From NCBI RefSeq assembly GCF_030815295.1, contig NZ_JAUSWP010000002.1: a DNA stretch of 64,000 bases; one strand, 5' to 3'. This document shows, piece by piece, positions 1-11,864 of the stretch. This DNA is from Mycoplasma yeatsii. Its GTDB lineage: Bacteria; Bacillota_I; Bacilli_A; Mycoplasmatales; Mycoplasmataceae. The stretch's first letter is position 1; the number at the start of each line of letters is the position of its first letter. The notes beneath the pieces are model-generated. The model worked only from the letters and a program-made list of their open reading frames with translations, did not search any database and was not told the origin of the DNA. The position numbers and the translations under genes are program-made.

Positions 1-862
1 TTAATATGTAAATATAGTTACCTTGAGTAATTTGTTGTCATGGTCCTTCAATTAAAGCGATTGGACCTAATGTAGCAATTTTTAATGATCTAGTTGATCT
101 AACAATTGCATATATCGCAAATAAGAATGGTAGCGGAGCAAATGATCCTGCTAGTGATGAAAATTGTGACATACCTTCTCTTTGGTAAGCTGCTTGAATT
201 TCAGCTTGTTGTTTTTGTCTTGATTGCATGTCTTTTTTATCTTTGTATTTCGCTTGAATTTCAGCTACTTTTAGTTGAATATCTTGCATTTTGTGTTGAT
301 TAATTTGTGATTTAAATCCCATTAACAATGTTAATCCTCTAATTATTAACACTGTTAAGAAGATTGATGCAACAGATGAAATACCATAAGATAATTGAGT
401 TTTATCATCTAAACTAGGGTTTAATGTTCCTGAGAATAATTTAATAAGTCCACTTAATACTCATGCGGTTGGATAAACAAAGAATCCATAGAAAGGTGAT
501 TCAGTTTTACTAAATGCTTCTCCTCATGAGTTTATAGAATTATATCCATACTCGACAAGTTTTCCATTTTGAATTGCAAAGTGGTGAACTTTTTCTCCGG
601 TTTCTCCTAATGAGTTAAGAATAATCTCAAATGAAACTCCTGGAGCATAAACAGTTTTTCCTGTCATATCAACTATTTGATTAACTGTATATTGAGATTG
701 ATACATTTGCACACAACCTCATAACATTGAAACTAAAATAAATAGAAAACCAATAATTTTTAATCACTTTATAACTATTTTAAAAATATCTTTTGGTTGT
801 TTATTTTTTTTACTCTTTTCAGGGTTCAAATAATTCATTACTCTATTACTTTGCTTGTACAA
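1..862 (-). CDS. yidC: Membrane protein insertase YidC/OxaA (3' end beyond window)
   Basis: Inserts and folds proteins in the cell membrane, alone or with SecYEG. The visible part has an N-terminal hydrophobic segment ending in a Cys (LVSMLWGC), as in lipoprotein-type YidC of Gram-positives, then a periplasmic-type loop, a second membrane segment, a basic cytoplasmic loop rich in Lys/Gln, and further membrane segments; the C-terminus lies left of position 1. I prefer the TTG start at 862 because GGGGGAG lies about 6 nt upstream. The first ATG (838), in the same frame, has no visible Shine-Dalgarno sequence. TGA is read as Trp. It follows rpmH and rnpA on the minus strand, the conserved order left of bacterial origins. 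Family assignment rests on sequence character plus gene order. Confidence 0.88.
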
Positions 863-885
863 ACTCTTCTCCCCCTATTCTATAC

Positions 886-1212
886 CTAAAGTTTATTTAT
901 AATTTTTTTAAAAGAATTTGAAGTAGTTTCAAATTTAATATCTAAAATCGGTTTTCTTGCCAAAATAATAATATCAAACGGTTTTTCTCCAAACATATTT
1001 ATATTATTATTTATCAACATTCTTATTTGTCGTTTAACTTTATTTCTTACAACAGCATTACCTATTTTTTTTCCTACACTTATTCCATATCTCAAATAAC
1101 CTTTGTCATTCGATCTATAATAAATTACAAAACAAAGATTCTTAATAGAATTTTTAGTAGAAATAATATCTTGAAATTCAAAGTTCTTTTTTATAATTCT
1201 TTTATTTTTCAT
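886..1212 (-). CDS. rnpA: Ribonuclease P protein component
   Basis: Protein subunit of RNase P, which with the catalytic RNA removes 5' leaders from tRNA precursors. 108 aa, the usual length for the family. The basic RNR-type motif is visible as VVRNKVKRQIR near residue 55-65, preceded by the typical GISVGKKIGNAV segment. It lies 22 nt downstream of rpmH on the minus strand and just upstream of yidC, the standard rpmH-rnpA-yidC operon. No oddities. Confidence 0.95.
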   Translation of the reverse strand: MKNKRIIKKNFEFQDIISTKNSIKNLCFVIYYRSNDKGYLRYGISVGKKIGNAVVRNKVKRQIRMLINNNINMFGEKPFDIIILARKPILDIKFETTSNSFKKIINKL

Positions 1213-1234
1213 AGTTTGTTAAAAGCAACTAAAA

Positions 1235-1369
1235 TTAAGCAGATAATTTTGCTCTACCCTTAGCTCTACGAGCATTAATTACTTTTCTACCATTTTTAGT
1301 AGCCATTCTTGCTCTAAAACCGTGAACACGTGCGTGTTTGATTTTTGATGGTTGTCAAGTTCTTTTCAT
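1235..1369 (-). CDS. rpmH: 50S ribosomal protein L34
   Basis: Small basic ribosomal protein of 44 aa. The translation begins MKRTWQPSKIKHARVHGFRA (TGG-equivalent Trp encoded by TGA) and ends in an Arg/Lys-rich tail, a near-textbook L34. GAGG lies 7 nt before the ATG. It is the first gene of the leftward rpmH-rnpA-yidC cluster, reading away from oriC. Confidence 0.97.
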
Positions 1370-1672
1370 GCTGGAACCTCCTCACTTTAAAAATAATGTT
1401 TCATCATCTATTATATAATATTTTCTTTGCAAAAAACAACCTAAAATACAGTTAAATTTAAACATTGAATTCCATATTAATAAACATTTAAGTTTTCAAC
1501 ATAAAAATATATAACATGTAGATATGTACATAAGTTGTAAAAATATAGGTTTTAATTGAGTTTTTAAGCTTGAAAATAATTGTGGATAACTTAATATTGT
1601 TATGGTGATTAAATATTTTTCAACATTTTATAATGTGTTTATTTATAATAATTTTGAATGAGAGGTAACTTT
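1370..1672. other. Origin region, left part (rpmH-dnaA intergenic)
   Basis: About 300 bp of AT-rich non-coding DNA between divergent rpmH and dnaA. It contains a perfect DnaA box at 1581-1589 and a TATAAT at 1629-1634 suited to be the dnaA -10 box. Together with the dnaA-dnaN gap it forms the expected bipartite mollicute oriC. The unwinding element cannot be placed by eye. Confidence 0.75.
1581..1589 (-). promoter_or_regulatory. DnaA box upstream of dnaA
   Basis: TGTGGATAA, the exact reverse complement of the consensus TTATCCACA. It lies about 40 bp upstream of the likely dnaA -10 box, so it may serve both initiation and dnaA autoregulation. Confidence 0.85.
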
Positions 1673-3046
1673 GTGGAAGAGAAAGACTTATTAAAAAAAC
1701 TTAAACTTTCATTATCAGAAAACCCTAATATTGATGAAGCTGTGTATAACGAATACATTTCTACTTCTAAATTGTATAAAAAGAGTGAAAATGAATATGT
1801 TTTTGTAGTTAAGTCTATTTTTGGATTAAAAACTATTAAACATATTGAAGGTGTAATACAAGATGTTATAAAAAAAGAATTACATAATGAAGTTTTATTA
1901 AGTTTTACTGATGAAAAAAAATATAAAAAAGAGCAAGAAGCATTATCTAGTCAAGCAACTAAACAAGAAGAACAAGTAAAACCAAAATCAAGTTCTTTAT
2001 TAAAAAAACCTAGCAGATTAATAGGGAATACTTTTGATAATTTTGTGGTTGGTCCTAGTAATGAACAAGCTTTTTTAGCTGCTCAAACTGTTGCTAAAAA
2101 TCCCGGTTTTGCTTATAATCCATTATTTATTTATGGAGAATCAGGAATGGGGAAAACTCATATTTTAAAAGCTACTAAAAACTATATTGAGAATAATTTT
2201 TCTGATTTAAAAGTAGTTTATATGAGTGGAGAAGAATTTGCTAGAAAAGCAATTGATGTACTACAAAAAACTCATCAAGAAATCGAAGCATTCAAAGATG
2301 ATATCTTAATAAATGACGTGTTAATAATTGATGATATTCAATTTTTAAGCAATAAAATAAAGACAAATGAGCTGTTATTCACAATTTTCAACAATTTTAT
2401 TGAGTACGATAAACAATTAATTTTTTCAAGTGATAAATCACCCGAACAACTAAATGGTTTTGATAATAGATTAATTACTAGATTTAATATGGGATTAAGT
2501 ATTCCTATTATGAATTTAGATATTAAAACAGCAACTGCAATTATTAAAAAAGAATTAAAAGAACAAAATCCTAACTTAGATTTTTCACCAGAAGCTATCA
2601 ACTTTTTATCTAATTATTATGCTGATGATGTTAGAAAAATTAAAGGTTCAATATCTAGATTAAGTTTCTGAATGTTGCAAAATCCAGATCAAACAATTAT
2701 ATCTATTGATACTGTTACTGAATTATTTAAAGGTGTTCCTACTTCTAAGTTCGGTATATTAAATGTTAAAAAAATTAAAGAAGTTGTTTCTGAAAAATAC
2801 GGTGTTAGTGTTAACGCAATTGATGGAAGAGGTCGTGCTAAAGCAATTGTTGAAGCAAGACATATTGCAATGTATCTTACAAAAATCATTTTAAATCACA
2901 CTTTAGTTCAAATTGGTGAAGAATTTGGTGGAAGAGATCATACAACTGTAATTAACGCCGAACGTAAAATAAATAAAATGTTGAAAGATAACAAAGAATT
3001 CAAGAAAATTATGGAAAACTTAAAAGCTAAAATCTTAGCAAAATAG
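1673..3046 (+). CDS. dnaA: Chromosomal replication initiator DnaA
   Basis: AAA+ initiator that binds DnaA boxes and melts oriC. 457 aa from the GTG at 1673. Domain I is at the N-terminus, followed by a Lys/Gln/Ser-rich linker. Walker A GESGMGKT is near residue 155, Walker B LIIDDIQF near 217, and the domain IV box-recognition motif GRDHTTVINAERKI near 419. One in-frame TGA at 2669 falls at a Trp position (RLSFW), so the two open segments are one gene. The GTG start is preferred because AGAGGT lies 6 nt upstream; an in-frame ATG at 1658 is possible but has no ribosome binding site. Flanked by perfect DnaA boxes, it marks the origin. Confidence 0.97.
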
Positions 3047-3292
3047 ACTATTAAATCCTTTAAAATAAAGACTTTTAACTATTTATCCACATTTCTACTC
3101 CATAATAAGAATAATAAATAAAGTAATTAAGAAATATAGTAATTATTAGTAATTTAGGATTTTTCGATTTGATTTTTCTTTGAAAAAAATAAAATAAAAT
3201 TCATTTGAAAAATAGATGAAAAAACACATATAAAAACTTAAAATATAAATAAATATGTCATAAAGGCAATAGAATCTTTAGGAGATAAAATC
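3047..3292. other. Origin region, right part (dnaA-dnaN intergenic)
   Basis: 246 bp of very AT-rich DNA with a perfect DnaA box at 3083-3091, followed by long A/T runs such as those at 3170-3250 that could act as the unwinding element. The dnaN ribosome binding site (AGGAGA) is at its right end. In related mycoplasmas this gap is part of functional oriC. Confidence 0.75.
3083..3091 (+). promoter_or_regulatory. DnaA box downstream of dnaA
   Basis: Exact consensus TTATCCACA, in opposite orientation to the box at 1581-1589, so the two perfect boxes bracket dnaA. Confidence 0.85.
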
Positions 3293-4420
3293 ATGAATAT
3301 TAGAATCAATAGAATGGTATTATTAGATAATTTACAAAAAGCAGTTAAACTTATAGATCATAGAAATACTAATCCTAGTTTAACTGGTATTTATTTAAAT
3401 GCAGAAAATGATAAAGTAAGTATTATTTCAACTAATGGTACACTTTCATTTAAAAGTATTTTAGATAATCAAAATTCTGATTTAGAAATTAAACAAGAAG
3501 GTAAAGTTATAATTAAACCTAGATATGTTTTAGAAATGCTAAGAAAATTAGAAGATGAATTTGTAACATTAACAATGGTTGAAAATAGTGAATTAACTAT
3601 TAGAACTCATAATTCTGATTTTAATGTTAGTGTTTTAAATGCAGATGATTATCCTTTAATTGGTTTTAGAGAAAAAGGTACTGAAATTGTTTTAAATCCT
3701 AATGAAGTTAAAAAAACTATTTATCAAGTAATTGTTTCAATGAATGAAAATAATAAAAAATTAGTTTTAACAGGTTTAAATTTAAAAGTAGAAGATGATA
3801 AAGTAATTTTCTCAACAACTGATTCATTTAGAATTAGTCAAAAAGTTTTACAAGCAAATTCTAAAATAGTTGAAAATGTTGATATTACTATTCCTTATAA
3901 AACTGTTAGTGAATTACCTAAGTTATTAGATAATGCTAAGAATTTAAAAATAATATTATTTGAAGGATATATTACTTTTATTATCGATAATGTAGTTTTT
4001 CAATCAAATTTAATAGACGGAAGATTTCCTAATGTACAAATTGCCTTTCCTAAAGAATTTGAAACAATTATTAGTTTAAAACAAAGAGTGATTTCTAGAT
4101 TATTATCAAGATTTGATTTCCCTACAGATGATGGTATGCCAAGTATTGTTAATATTAAAGTTGACAATGATAAAATTTATTTCAAAACTTCTATTTCAGA
4201 AGTAGGAAAATATGAAGAAGAATTTGAAGATTTCTCTATTGAAGGAAACAAAAATATTTCAATAAGTTTTAATACAAGATTTTTAATTGAAGCTATCAAA
4301 ACTTTAGATGAAGATATTATTGAATTAAAATTAATCAATTCAACAAAACCAATCATTTTAAACAATATGAGTGATGAAGATTTAAAACAAGTTATTCTTC
4401 CTACATTTTTAAGTAATTAA
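3293..4420 (+). CDS. dnaN: DNA polymerase III beta subunit (sliding clamp)
   Basis: Ring-shaped processivity factor for replication. 375 aa, the normal length for the family. It starts MNIRINRMVLLDNLQKAVKL and shows the three-fold clamp organisation. The C-terminal segment ending in VILPTFLSN corresponds to the family's PMR(L) end, diverged as in other mollicutes. A clear AGGAGAT lies upstream of the ATG. It is followed at once by a hairpin terminator and then by rnmV. Confidence 0.96.
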   Translation: MNIRINRMVLLDNLQKAVKLIDHRNTNPSLTGIYLNAENDKVSIISTNGTLSFKSILDNQNSDLEIKQEGKVIIKPRYVLEMLRKLEDEFVTLTMVENSELTIRTHNSDFNVSVLNADDYPLIGFREKGTEIVLNPNEVKKTIYQVIVSMNENNKKLVLTGLNLKVEDDKVIFSTTDSFRISQKVLQANSKIVENVDITIPYKTVSELPKLLDNAKNLKIILFEGYITFIIDNVVFQSNLIDGRFPNVQIAFPKEFETIISLKQRVISRLLSRFDFPTDDGMPSIVNIKVDNDKIYFKTSISEVGKYEEEFEDFSIEGNKNISISFNTRFLIEAIKTLDEDIIELKLINSTKPIILNNMSDEDLKQVILPTFLSN

Positions 4421-4440
4421 TCCACTTAGTGGATTTTATT
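4419..4440 (+). terminator. Terminator after dnaN
   Basis: Stem AATCCAC/GTGGATT with a 3-nt loop followed by a T-rich tract. It begins inside the dnaN stop codon. Confidence 0.7.
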
Positions 4441-4459
4441 TTTTAGATAGGATATAAAA

Positions 4460-4996
4460 ATGCTTAATAAAATCAAACAAGTTATTATAGTAGAAGGTAA
4501 AACTGACACTCAAAAACTTAAAAATATTTTTGGTAATGAGATTAAAACTATTGAAACCAATGGATTGAGTTTAGATCAAAAAACTCTTAGAATAATTAAA
4601 GAATTTAACGATACAGTTGGGGTTATTATTTTTACTGATCCAGATGGACCTGGAAAAAAAATTAGAGAACAAATTATTAACTATTTAGATAATAAAGTTT
4701 TAAATGCTTTTATAACAAAACAAGATGTAAACAAACAATATAAAAAAATAGGAATAGCTCAAGCTGATGAATCTGCTATTAAAAAAGCTTTATCAGATCT
4801 AATAGTTTATGATAGAAATAATAATTCTATTAGTTGAAATGATTATGTTAATAACGATTTTTATTTAAAATCTAATAGAGATAAAATTTGTAAACATTTT
4901 AATTTTGAAAAATCGATTAGTTCAAAAACTTTATTTAAATGATTAAATTGAATGAACTTAAAAGTAAAAGATATTAAAGAAATATTAGGAGAATAA
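4460..4996 (+). CDS. rnmV: Ribonuclease M5 (5S rRNA maturation)
   Basis: Toprim-domain nuclease that trims precursor 5S rRNA. 178 aa. Toprim motifs are visible: VEGKTDT near residue 11 (catalytic Glu) and FTDPDGPGKKIR near residue 57 (DxD). Four in-frame TGA codons in the last third encode Trp. It overlaps nothing; its stop is 1 nt before the ksgA ATG, so the two are very likely co-translated, the usual rnmV-ksgA pairing of Firmicutes and mollicutes. Confidence 0.93.
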
Positions 4997-4997
4997 A

Positions 4998-5792
4998 ATG
5001 CAAGTAAAAGCTAAAAAACATTTTGGTCAAAACTTTATATCAGATCCTAAATTAATAAGTAGAATTGTTGATGTTTTAAATGATGATTCTGATCAATTGA
5101 TAATTGAAATAGGACCAGGAACTGGAGCATTAACAACTGAATTAGTTAAAAGATTTAAAAAAGTTGTTGCTATTGAAATCGATAAAGAATTAGAACCAAT
5201 TTTGAAATCAAAAATTAATTCAGATAATTTTGATTTTGTTTTAGCTGATGTTTTAACTGTTGATTTTGAATCTATAATTAAGCAATATGATTTTAAAAAA
5301 GTTTCTATTATTTCAAATATGCCTTATTACATAACAAGTGAAATTTTATTTAAAACTCTTAAAATAAGTCATTTATTAAATAAAGCAGTTTTTATGATGC
5401 AAAAAGAAGTTGCAGTTAGATTATGTGCTAATAAAAATGAAAATAACTATAATAATTTATCAGTTGTTTGTGAATTTTATTCTGATAGAAAATATGAATT
5501 TACTGTAGTTAAAGGAATGTTTAGACCTATTCCAAAAGTAGATTCAGCAATTGTTAGTTTAACTTTTAATGATAAATTTAAATCTCAAGTTAAAGATGAT
5601 CAAAAATTTGCTGAATTTGTAAGAAAATTATTCAACAACAAAAGAAAAACTATTTTAAATAATTTAACAAATATTGTTAGTGATAAAAATTTAGCTTCAC
5701 AATATTTAAATAAAGCAAATATTGATGCTAAAAAAAGACCTGAACAATTAGGTTTAGAAGAATTTATTGTGTTATTTAATTTGATAGGTTAA
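4998..5792 (+). CDS. ksgA: 16S rRNA m6,2A1518/1519 dimethyltransferase
   Basis: SAM-dependent enzyme that dimethylates two adjacent adenines near the 3' end of 16S rRNA during 30S assembly. 264 aa. The N-terminal KKHFGQNFISD signature, the SAM motif IEIGPGTGALT and the catalytic SNMPYYIT motif (usually NLPY/NIPY, here Met at the second position) are all present. AGGAGA upstream overlaps the end of rnmV. The next gene starts 3 nt after the stop. Confidence 0.95.
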   Translation: MQVKAKKHFGQNFISDPKLISRIVDVLNDDSDQLIIEIGPGTGALTTELVKRFKKVVAIEIDKELEPILKSKINSDNFDFVLADVLTVDFESIIKQYDFKKVSIISNMPYYITSEILFKTLKISHLLNKAVFMMQKEVAVRLCANKNENNYNNLSVVCEFYSDRKYEFTVVKGMFRPIPKVDSAIVSLTFNDKFKSQVKDDQKFAEFVRKLFNNKRKTILNNLTNIVSDKNLASQYLNKANIDAKKRPEQLGLEEFIVLFNLIG

Positions 5793-5794
5793 TT

Positions 5795-7231
5795 ATGAAA
5801 TTTAATTTAAAAAAGATACTTTATGTAAAAGATTTTAAATACATAATGTCATTAACAATTCACATATTTTTGCAATTATTTTTTGCAGCAATTATATCTC
5901 AAATAAACATTTTATTATTTAGTTGATATGCTGGAGGAACCGGATTTTTTGCTGCAGTTAATAAAACAACAACATTATTTATTGCTATTCAATTTATTCC
6001 TGGATTAGTTGCTAGTGGAACGTTGGTTGTAGGAAGTAAATTATTTGGTCAAAATAAAGAAAAAGAATTATCTAAATTAATAACTACTGGTATTTTAATT
6101 AACTTAACTATTACTTTATTTGTCTATATTTTAACTAGTGTATTTGCTTCAACTTTTTTAAGTTGATTAGATGCGAAAAATGAATTTATAGTTACTAATA
6201 ATAAGTACAATCAAATTAATGAATTAGATTTTTGTGTGAAGTATTTTCAAATTATAAATATCAGTTTAGTTATAATGTCAGTTGTTCAAGTTTTAGTTGC
6301 TGGATTACAAATTATTAGTAAACAACGTCATATTGCAATTGGTTCAATTTTATCTAATGTGGTAGATATTATTTTGGTTGTATTAGTTTTATATGCATTT
6401 GATTGAAATCCTATTTATGCTAGTTTAGGTTTAGTTTTAGCAGCCTTATTTCAGTTAGTTTATATGATAGTAATAAATGTTATTTATATTGATTATAGAA
6501 ACTGAAAATTTATTAATCAGATTGAAGTTAAATATATGTTTGAAACTATTAAAATAGGTCTTCCTATAACTTTAGAAATAGGGTTATGAAACGTATGTAA
6601 TTTTGTTGCAAATACAGCTATTAGTCATTTATATGTAAATTCAACTTTTATTGATCAACAACAAGTAATTAATACTTTTATAAATCTTCATAGAACATTA
6701 ACTGCTATTGTACAATACTCAATTACATTCTTAATAGCTATAAGTACAATTACATCAATGTTAGTAGCTAAAATGATAGGAAAAAATGACAAACAAAAAG
6801 CTTTTGAAATAGGAATAGATTGTTGAAAAATAGCGATTTATTCTCAGTTATTATTATCATCAATTACTTTAGTTTTAACTTATCCATTACTAAAAGCATT
6901 CAACATAAATACAGTATTAATTAATAAGTATGGTTACATCTTAATGGGTGTGTTATTTATTAAACTTTTATTTGATACTGCTAATATGACTTTACTAAGA
7001 GCATTATGATCAACCGGGGATTTATGAGTACCTTTATTAATATCAGTTATTACAATGATTAGTGGTATGTGTTTATTACCTTGACTTGTTAGTTTGACTT
7101 TTAAAGGTGATACAGGTTATGGTTTGGTTCTTATTTATTTAGTTATAAGTTTAGACCCTATTTTAAGATCAATAATCTATACTAAACGTTGATTTAAAAG
7201 AAAATGAGAAAGCCGTGTTAAAGCTGTTTAA
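5795..7231 (+). CDS. MATE-family multidrug/organic cation exporter
   Basis: Polytopic membrane protein of 478 aa, about 12 hydrophobic segments, in two similar halves as in MATE/DinF transporters. Features include QFIPGLVASGTLVVGSKLFG in the first half and an equivalent TSMLVAKMIGKND in the second, the characteristic loop after TM2/TM8 of MATE proteins. It probably exports drugs or metabolites in exchange for H+ or Na+; the substrate cannot be inferred. Many in-frame TGA (Trp) codons. It begins 3 nt after ksgA, consistent with one operon. This position beside ksgA and gyrB is conserved in the M. mycoides cluster, as far as I recall. Confidence 0.85.
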
Positions 7232-7456
7232 TTCAATATTTTATTAGATAAAAATCGTGTTTAACGATTCAAAAATTTTATAAAAATAAATCTTATTTTT
7301 CTGTATGTTAAATAAGATTTTTTCTTTGTGTTTATCGCTGTTTTTATAAGACTTTTAGCCTGATTTTAGATATAATTAATATATGTGTCAAAAACGTTTT
7401 TTATGGGGTATTTTTCATTTTGCTTTATAAAAAAATATGATTAGGGGGAAGAAAAA
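7232..7456. promoter_or_regulatory. Terminator and promoter region before gyrB
   Basis: The gap holds two hairpins: a weak one near 7252-7270 (AATCG/CGATT) and a stronger one at about 7281-7322 (AAATCTTATTT/AAATAAGATTT plus T-run) that should end the upstream operon. A TATAAT at 7371-7376 is the likely gyrB -10 box. The gyrB Shine-Dalgarno AGGGGGAAG ends just before the ATG. Confidence 0.55.
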
Positions 7457-9361
7457 ATGTCTGTAAATTATGATGCTGAATCGATAAAAGTTTTAAAAGG
7501 TTTAGAAGCAGTTAGAAAACGTCCAGGGATGTATATTGGATCAACTTCTAAAACAGGATTACACCATTTAGTGTGAGAAATTTTAGATAACTCTGTTGAT
7601 GAAGCTATGGCAGGATATGCAAATAAAATTGACATTACACTTACAGTTGATGGAGAAGTTATCGTTCAAGATAATGGACGTGGTATTCCTACTGGAATTA
7701 ATCAAGAATCAGGAAAATCAGCTTTAGAGTTAGTATTTACTCAACTTCACGCTGGAGGGAAATTTGATTCTGATAGTTATAAAATTTCAGGTGGATTACA
7801 CGGGGTTGGAGCTAGTGTTGTTAATGCGTTATCTTTATATGTTGATGTTGATGTTTACAGAGATAATATTCATTATCACCAATATTTTAGTGAAGGTGGA
7901 ACAAAAGAATCAGCTTTAGAAAATTTAGGACCAACTGAATTAAGAGGAACTAAAGTTAGATTTAAACCAGATCCTGAAATATTTAAAGAAACAGTAGTTT
8001 TTGATTATGATGTTGTTAGAAATAAAGCAAAACAATTAGCTTACTTAAATAAAGGTTTAAGATTAACTTTAACTGATCAAAGAGTTGATAAAAGTGTTGA
8101 ATATTATTTTGCTAATGGAATTTTAGATTACATTAAAGAAAAAAATGAAAATAAAACAACAATAAATCCAAACATTTTTTATGTTGATTCAAAATACAAA
8201 GATATCGAAGTTGAAGTAGCATTACAATATAATACTGATTATCAAGAAAACCTAATTACTTTTGTTAATAACATTAATACTCTTGAAGGTGGAACTCATG
8301 AAGATGGGTTAAAACAAGCTTTAATTAGAGATATCAATAGATATGCTGAAAATGTTATTAAATCTAATAAATCAAATGGAAAATATTCTTGAGATGATAT
8401 TAAAGAAGGAATGGTATGTATCGTTTCAGTAAGACATACTGATCCACAATATGAAGGTCAAACTAAAACAAAATTATCTAACTTAGATGCTAAAGAAGCG
8501 GTTAATGAAATTATTGGTCAAGCATTTGAAGAATTCTTATTAAAATCTCCAGAAGATGCTAAAGCTATTTTAGATAAAAATGCTAATGCACAAAAAGCAA
8601 GAATTGCAGCTCAAAGAGCAAGAGAAGAAACAAGAAGAAAATCGGCTTTAGATACTTTCTCATTACCAGGAAAATTAGCTGATTGTGAAAGTAAAGATGC
8701 AAGTATTGCTGAGTTATATTTAGTTGAGGGAGATTCAGCTGGTGGTAGTGCTAAAACTGGAAGAAACAGACGTTTTCAAGCTATTCTACCTTTAAGAGGT
8801 AAAGTATTAAATGTTGAGCGTGTAACTGAAGCAAGAGCATTTGCAAATAATGAAATTAAATCAATCATTACTGCAATTGGAACAGGAATAAAAGAAGAAT
8901 TAGATCTTTCTAAATTAAGATATGGAAAAATTGTAATTATGACTGATGCTGATGTTGATGGTGCTCATATTAGAATTCTATTATTAACTTTCTTCTACAG
9001 ATATATGAAAGAGTTAATCAACAATGGAAATATCTATATTGCTCAACCACCGTTATATAAAATTGAATCATCTAAACGAGTAGAATACGCTTATACAGAT
9101 GCTGAATTAGAAGCATTAAAAAACAATGAATTTAAAGATACTAAATATACAATTCAACGATACAAAGGACTTGGAGAAATGGATCCTCTTCAATTATGAG
9201 AAACAACAATGGATCCACAACAAAGAACAATGCTTCAAATTTCATTAGATGATGCAGCACTTGCTAATGAAGTATTTTCAGATTTAATGGGTGAAGATCC
9301 TGAATTAAGAAAAAATTACATTCAAGACAACGCTAAATTTGTAGAAAACATTGATGTGTAG
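7457..9361 (+). CDS. gyrB: DNA gyrase subunit B
   Basis: ATPase subunit of gyrase. 634 aa. GHKL ATP-binding motifs: EILDNSVDEA near residue 40 and DNGRGIPTG near 73. Toprim motifs: VEGDSAGGSAK near 420 and TDADVDGAHI near 495. QRYKGLGEM lies near 567. Three in-frame TGA codons are read as Trp, which explains the broken open frames. Strong AGGGGGAAG ribosome binding site. It lies 15 nt upstream of gyrA in a gyrB-gyrA operon. Confidence 0.97.
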
Positions 9362-9376
9362 AAAGGAAAAGCAACA

Positions 9377-11863
9377 ATGGATAATCAAAACAACAATCAA
9401 GAACATTATCATGGAAAAATAACTCAAATTGATATTTCTTCTGAGGTTAGAAAAGACTTTTTAGAATATGCAATGAGTGTTATTGTAAGTCGTGCTTTAC
9501 CTGATTTAAAAGATGGATTAAAACCTGTTCATAGACGTATAATTTATGCTATGAATGATTTAGGAATTACAGCTGATAAACCACACAAAAAATCCGCAAG
9601 AATTGTCGGAGAAGTAATCGGTAAGTATCACCCACATGGAGATAGTGCAGTTTATGAATCAATGGTAAGAATGGCTCAAGATTTTTCTTATCGTTATCCT
9701 TTAGTTGATGGTCATGGTAACTTCGGATCAATTGATGGTGATGGAGCTGCTGCGATGCGTTATACTGAAGCAAGATTAGCAAAAATATCAAACTATATTA
9801 TTAAAGATATTGATATGGAAACAGTTCCATTTATTGATAACTATGATGCTAGTGAAAAAGAACCTTCTTATTTACCTGGATATTTACCTAACTTATTAGT
9901 TAATGGTGCAACAGGTATTGCTGTTGGTATGGCAACTTCTATTCCTCCTCATAATTTAAGAGAAGTTGTAAGTGCATTAAAAGCTTACATTGATAACAAT
10001 GAAATTACTATTGATGAAATTTTAGACAATCATATCCTAGGTCCTGATTTTCCAACTGGAGCATTAATGACTAATGGTCAAAAAATGAGAGAAGGATATA
10101 AAACAGGACGTGGTGGAGTAATTATTCGTGCTAAAGTTGATTTAGAAGAAACTTCTAGACATAGTAGATTTGTAATTACTGAAATTCCTTATCAAGTTAA
10201 TAAGTCAAAAATTATTGAAAAAATTGCTGAATTAGTTAAAACAAAAACAATTAATGGAATTGCAGATATTAGAGATGAATCAAACTATGAAGGAATTAGA
10301 ATTGTAATTGATTTAAAACGTGATGCAAATCCTGATGTTATTTTATCTAAGTTATATAAATTCACTGGTTTACAATCAAGTTTTACAATTAACTTATTAT
10401 CATTACACAATAATTTACCTGTACTTTTAGATTTAAAATCTATCATTAAATACTATGTAGAATTCCAAGTGCAAGTTATTATAAGACGTTCTATATTTGA
10501 GAAAAATAAAATAGCTAAGCGTTATCACATACTAGAAGCATTACATAAAGCATTAGATGATGTTGATCACGTTATTGAAATTATTAAATCATCTAAAACA
10601 GCTGATGAAGCTAAAATGTTATTAACTAATAAATATTGTTTTGATGAAGAACAAAACAAAGCTATTTTAGATATGCGTTTACAAAGATTGGTTGGTTTAG
10701 AAAGAGAAAAAATCTGAACTGAAATGCAAGCTATTCAAGAACGTATCTCATATCTAGATAAATTAATTAATGATAAAGATGAACAAAACTCAGTTCTAAA
10801 AGATCAATTAGATGAAATTGCTAATAAATATGGTGATGACAGAAGAACTGGATTAATTGATGATAAATTAATCAATATTCAAGATGAAGAATTAATTCCT
10901 GATACTAAAACAATGATTTTATTATCAAAAGAAGGATATATCAGAAGAGTTGATCCTGATGAATTTAGAACTCAAAAACGTGGTGGACGCGGAGTTAGTG
11001 TTAACGCTGAACCAAGTGATCCAATTGATTTAATTACAATGGGTAAAATGAGAGATTGAGTATTATTCTTTACTAACTCAGGAAAAGTATTTAGAACAAA
11101 AATGTATAACATTAGACAATACTCAAGAACTGCAAGAGGATTACCTATTGTTAACTTCTTAAATGATTTATCACCTGAAGATAAAATTACTGCTATTTTA
11201 TGTTTCAGAAACACTAAAAATAAATTTGAATATTTAACATTCGTAACTCAAAACGGAATGATTAAACGTACAAAAGTTAGTGAATTTGAAAGCATTAATA
11301 GAAATGGAAAAAAAGCAATTACACTAAAAGATGATGATCAATTAGTTTCAGTATTTGCAACAACAGGAGAAGATACTATTTTTGTTGCTAATGAATCAGG
11401 AAAAGTTATTAGAGTTCAAGAAGATAAAATTCGTGCTATGTCTAGAACTGGATCTGGAGTTAAATCAATTAAATTAGAAGACAATGACGTTGTAGTTGGA
11501 GCAGTAAGTTCATTCAAACTATCTCATATTACAACGGTTTCAAATAAAGGTATCTTCAAAAAGAGTTTAGTTGATGATTACAGAATTAGTAATAGAAATA
11601 CTAAAGGTATGAAAGTAATGAATTTAAATGAAAAAACAGGTAAGTTCAAAGCTTTAATTGCCGCTAGAGAAACTGATTTAATTGTAATTGTTTCAAGTGA
11701 TGGAAATATAATTAAAACTAAAGTATCTAATATTCCTTCTCTTTCAAGAACCGCTACTGGAGTTAAAGGAATAAGACTTGATGATGGTCAAGAAATAAGT
11801 GCAATAACTTTAGAATACATTAAAAATCCAGATGATTTAAAAGATTTCGAAGACGAAAAATAG
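9377..11863 (+). CDS. gyrA: DNA gyrase subunit A
   Basis: Breakage-reunion subunit of gyrase, 828 aa. The catalytic Tyr is in AAMRYTEARL near residue 128, with the quinolone-region sequence HPHGDSAVY just before it. The GyrA box appears as QKRGGRG near residue 533 and is followed by a six-bladed C-terminal domain, which marks gyrase rather than topoisomerase IV ParC. In-frame TGAs at about 10715 and 11057 encode Trp. A strong hairpin terminator follows. Confidence 0.97.
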
Positions 11864-11864
11864 T

